A stretch of DNA of 31,346 bases, taken from the NCBI GenBank assembly GCA_965370365.1, contig CBDUSP010000011.1, positions 1 through 31,346 on the forward strand, written 5' to 3'. Below, piece by piece: positions 30,788 through 31,346 of the stretch (the first letter of the stretch is position 1; every line of letters begins with the position of its first letter). This stretch comes from DAIDHZ01 sp965370365 (GTDB lineage: Bacteria; Chlamydiota; Chlamydiia; Chlamydiales; SM23-39). Position numbers and translations under genes: made by a program. The notes under the pieces were generated by a model. The model was not told the DNA's origin. It saw only the letters and a list, made by a program, of their open reading frames with translations, and searched no databases.

Positions 30788-31210
30788 ATGGAGAGCAAGA
30801 AACTAACTGAAAGAATTAAAGAGGGAATTTCTCCAGGACAACTGGAAAACTTTGCGCGTAAGCATACTCCAGAGGTTTTTTCTACAGTCGCTCTTTTCCT
30901 CGGCGCTGTTTCGAGTATTTTTGACTTCTTTACGGGAGCTGGATGGTCGATTTTTTTCTGCGCAGTCGGTGCGATTGTGGCGATTTCTTTTCCTGTAGCT
31001 ACAGAGCAGAAGCTCAAAAAGATCTATAACTTTTCCCTTTCCCACGACAAAATGACTGAGATGGTGCTTGGTGGAGTAAAAATTGTCCTCGCGATTTTCC
31101 TTCCCTTTCTCTACTTCGGGCTCGTTGGCCTTCTTGCGGGAACTTCGTATCATTACTACATCCGCCACGCGCAGATCATGCGCCAAAACGCTCCCCGAAA
31201 AGAAGATTAG
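30788..31210 (+). CDS. small membrane protein of unknown function
   Basis: 140 residues. Seen: a charged N terminus (MESKKLTERIKEGISPGQ), two close hydrophobic segments (about 32-68: VALFLGAVSSIFDFF and IFFCAVGAIVAISFPVA), an amphipathic stretch, then another strong membrane segment (VLAIFLPFLYFGLVGLLAG) and a basic tail (MRQNAPRKED). I start at the ATG at 30788 because GAAGGAG lies 5 bases upstream; an earlier in-frame ATG at 30767 would place that site inside the gene. TATAAT at 30722 may be its promoter. No family recognised. It is divergent from the type II operon. Confidence 0.75.
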   Translation: MESKKLTERIKEGISPGQLENFARKHTPEVFSTVALFLGAVSSIFDFFTGAGWSIFFCAVGAIVAISFPVATEQKLKKIYNFSLSHDKMTEMVLGGVKIVLAIFLPFLYFGLVGLLAGTSYHYYIRHAQIMRQNAPRKED

Positions 31211-31346
31211 GGAGACACTGAACAACTCATTCGCTTTGCTCTAGGCCAAAATCGCCGGAAAAGTTAATTTTCGATCTGCAATAACTTGGCCAAGTTTATT
31301 CCGATCTCCAAATTAACTTTTTCGGCGCTTTTGGCGCGAATCCCTG
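31211..31346. repeat. hairpin element 4 with 22-base repeat, cut by window end
   Basis: It begins one base after the gene stop with 22 bases identical to 19033-19054. From about 31245 a long inverted repeat runs symmetrically around TTGGCCAA (31286-31293): GCCAAAATCGCCGGAAAAG then TTAATTT on the left, with its near-complement ending at about 31335. The element may extend past 31346. Confidence 0.75.

Noticed and set aside
30803..31225. 140-codon minus-strand frame opposite the small membrane protein
   Set aside because: The plus strand has a strong GAAGGAG site and membrane helices; the minus frame has a mixed, uninformative composition.

Overview
The window looks like a stretch of a Chlamydiae chromosome, most likely an environmental (Chlamydia-like) lineage rather than a Chlamydiaceae pathogen. 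Three things point there: the uppS-cdsA-cmk/plsC operon divergent from a fused secDF that is followed by recJ, an order I recall from Chlamydia; a type II secretion operon in the order (gspC-position)-gspD-gspE-gspF-gspG; and the large fused SecDF. No rRNA or tRNA gene was seen. About the first 230 bases are foreign: a GC-rich piece of a 2-oxoacid dehydrogenase E2 gene abuts the chlamydial sequence in the middle of a small DUF2905-like gene, most simply an assembly or library chimera.

Layout. 1-230: foreign E2 fragment. 230-4326 (minus strand): DUF2905-like fragment, trxA, marC-like gene, a single-ORF cmk-plsC fusion, cdsA and uppS. 4327-4764: a 438-base gap holding two abutting ~163-bp near-perfect hairpins. 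4765-11982 (plus): secDF, recJ, a glycine-zipper lipoprotein and a membrane/TPR-like protein. 12007-12966 (minus): three small Ser/Pro-rich, apparently disordered proteins behind a strong promoter. 13209-14141 (minus): DMT-type transporter. 14301-19020 (plus): an overlapping cluster of a secreted TPR protein, a VWA protein with a TonB-like anchor, and rsmD. 19021-19275: repeat-rich convergent gap. 19276-30568 (minus): the type II secretion locus plus a large exported MORN-like repeat protein, interrupted between gspF and gspG by a plus-strand AbiE-type toxin-antitoxin pair with its own palindromic operator. 30788-31210: a small membrane protein. 31211-31346: another hairpin repeat, cut by the window end.

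How it fits together. The 3' genes encode an envelope export apparatus: the secretin, ATPase, platform protein and two pseudopilins, plus a GspC-position inner-membrane protein. The MORN-like protein just downstream could be a substrate or partner. The lipid genes (uppS, cdsA, plsC) and SecDF serve membrane and envelope synthesis. The most unusual features are a class of ~165-bp intergenic hairpins (4410-4573, 4571-4732, 25352-25516, probably 31245 to past the window end) with related fragments elsewhere, the operon of three small disordered proteins, the TonB-anchored VWA/TPR pair, and the AbiE island with apparent transcriptional insulation of gspG.
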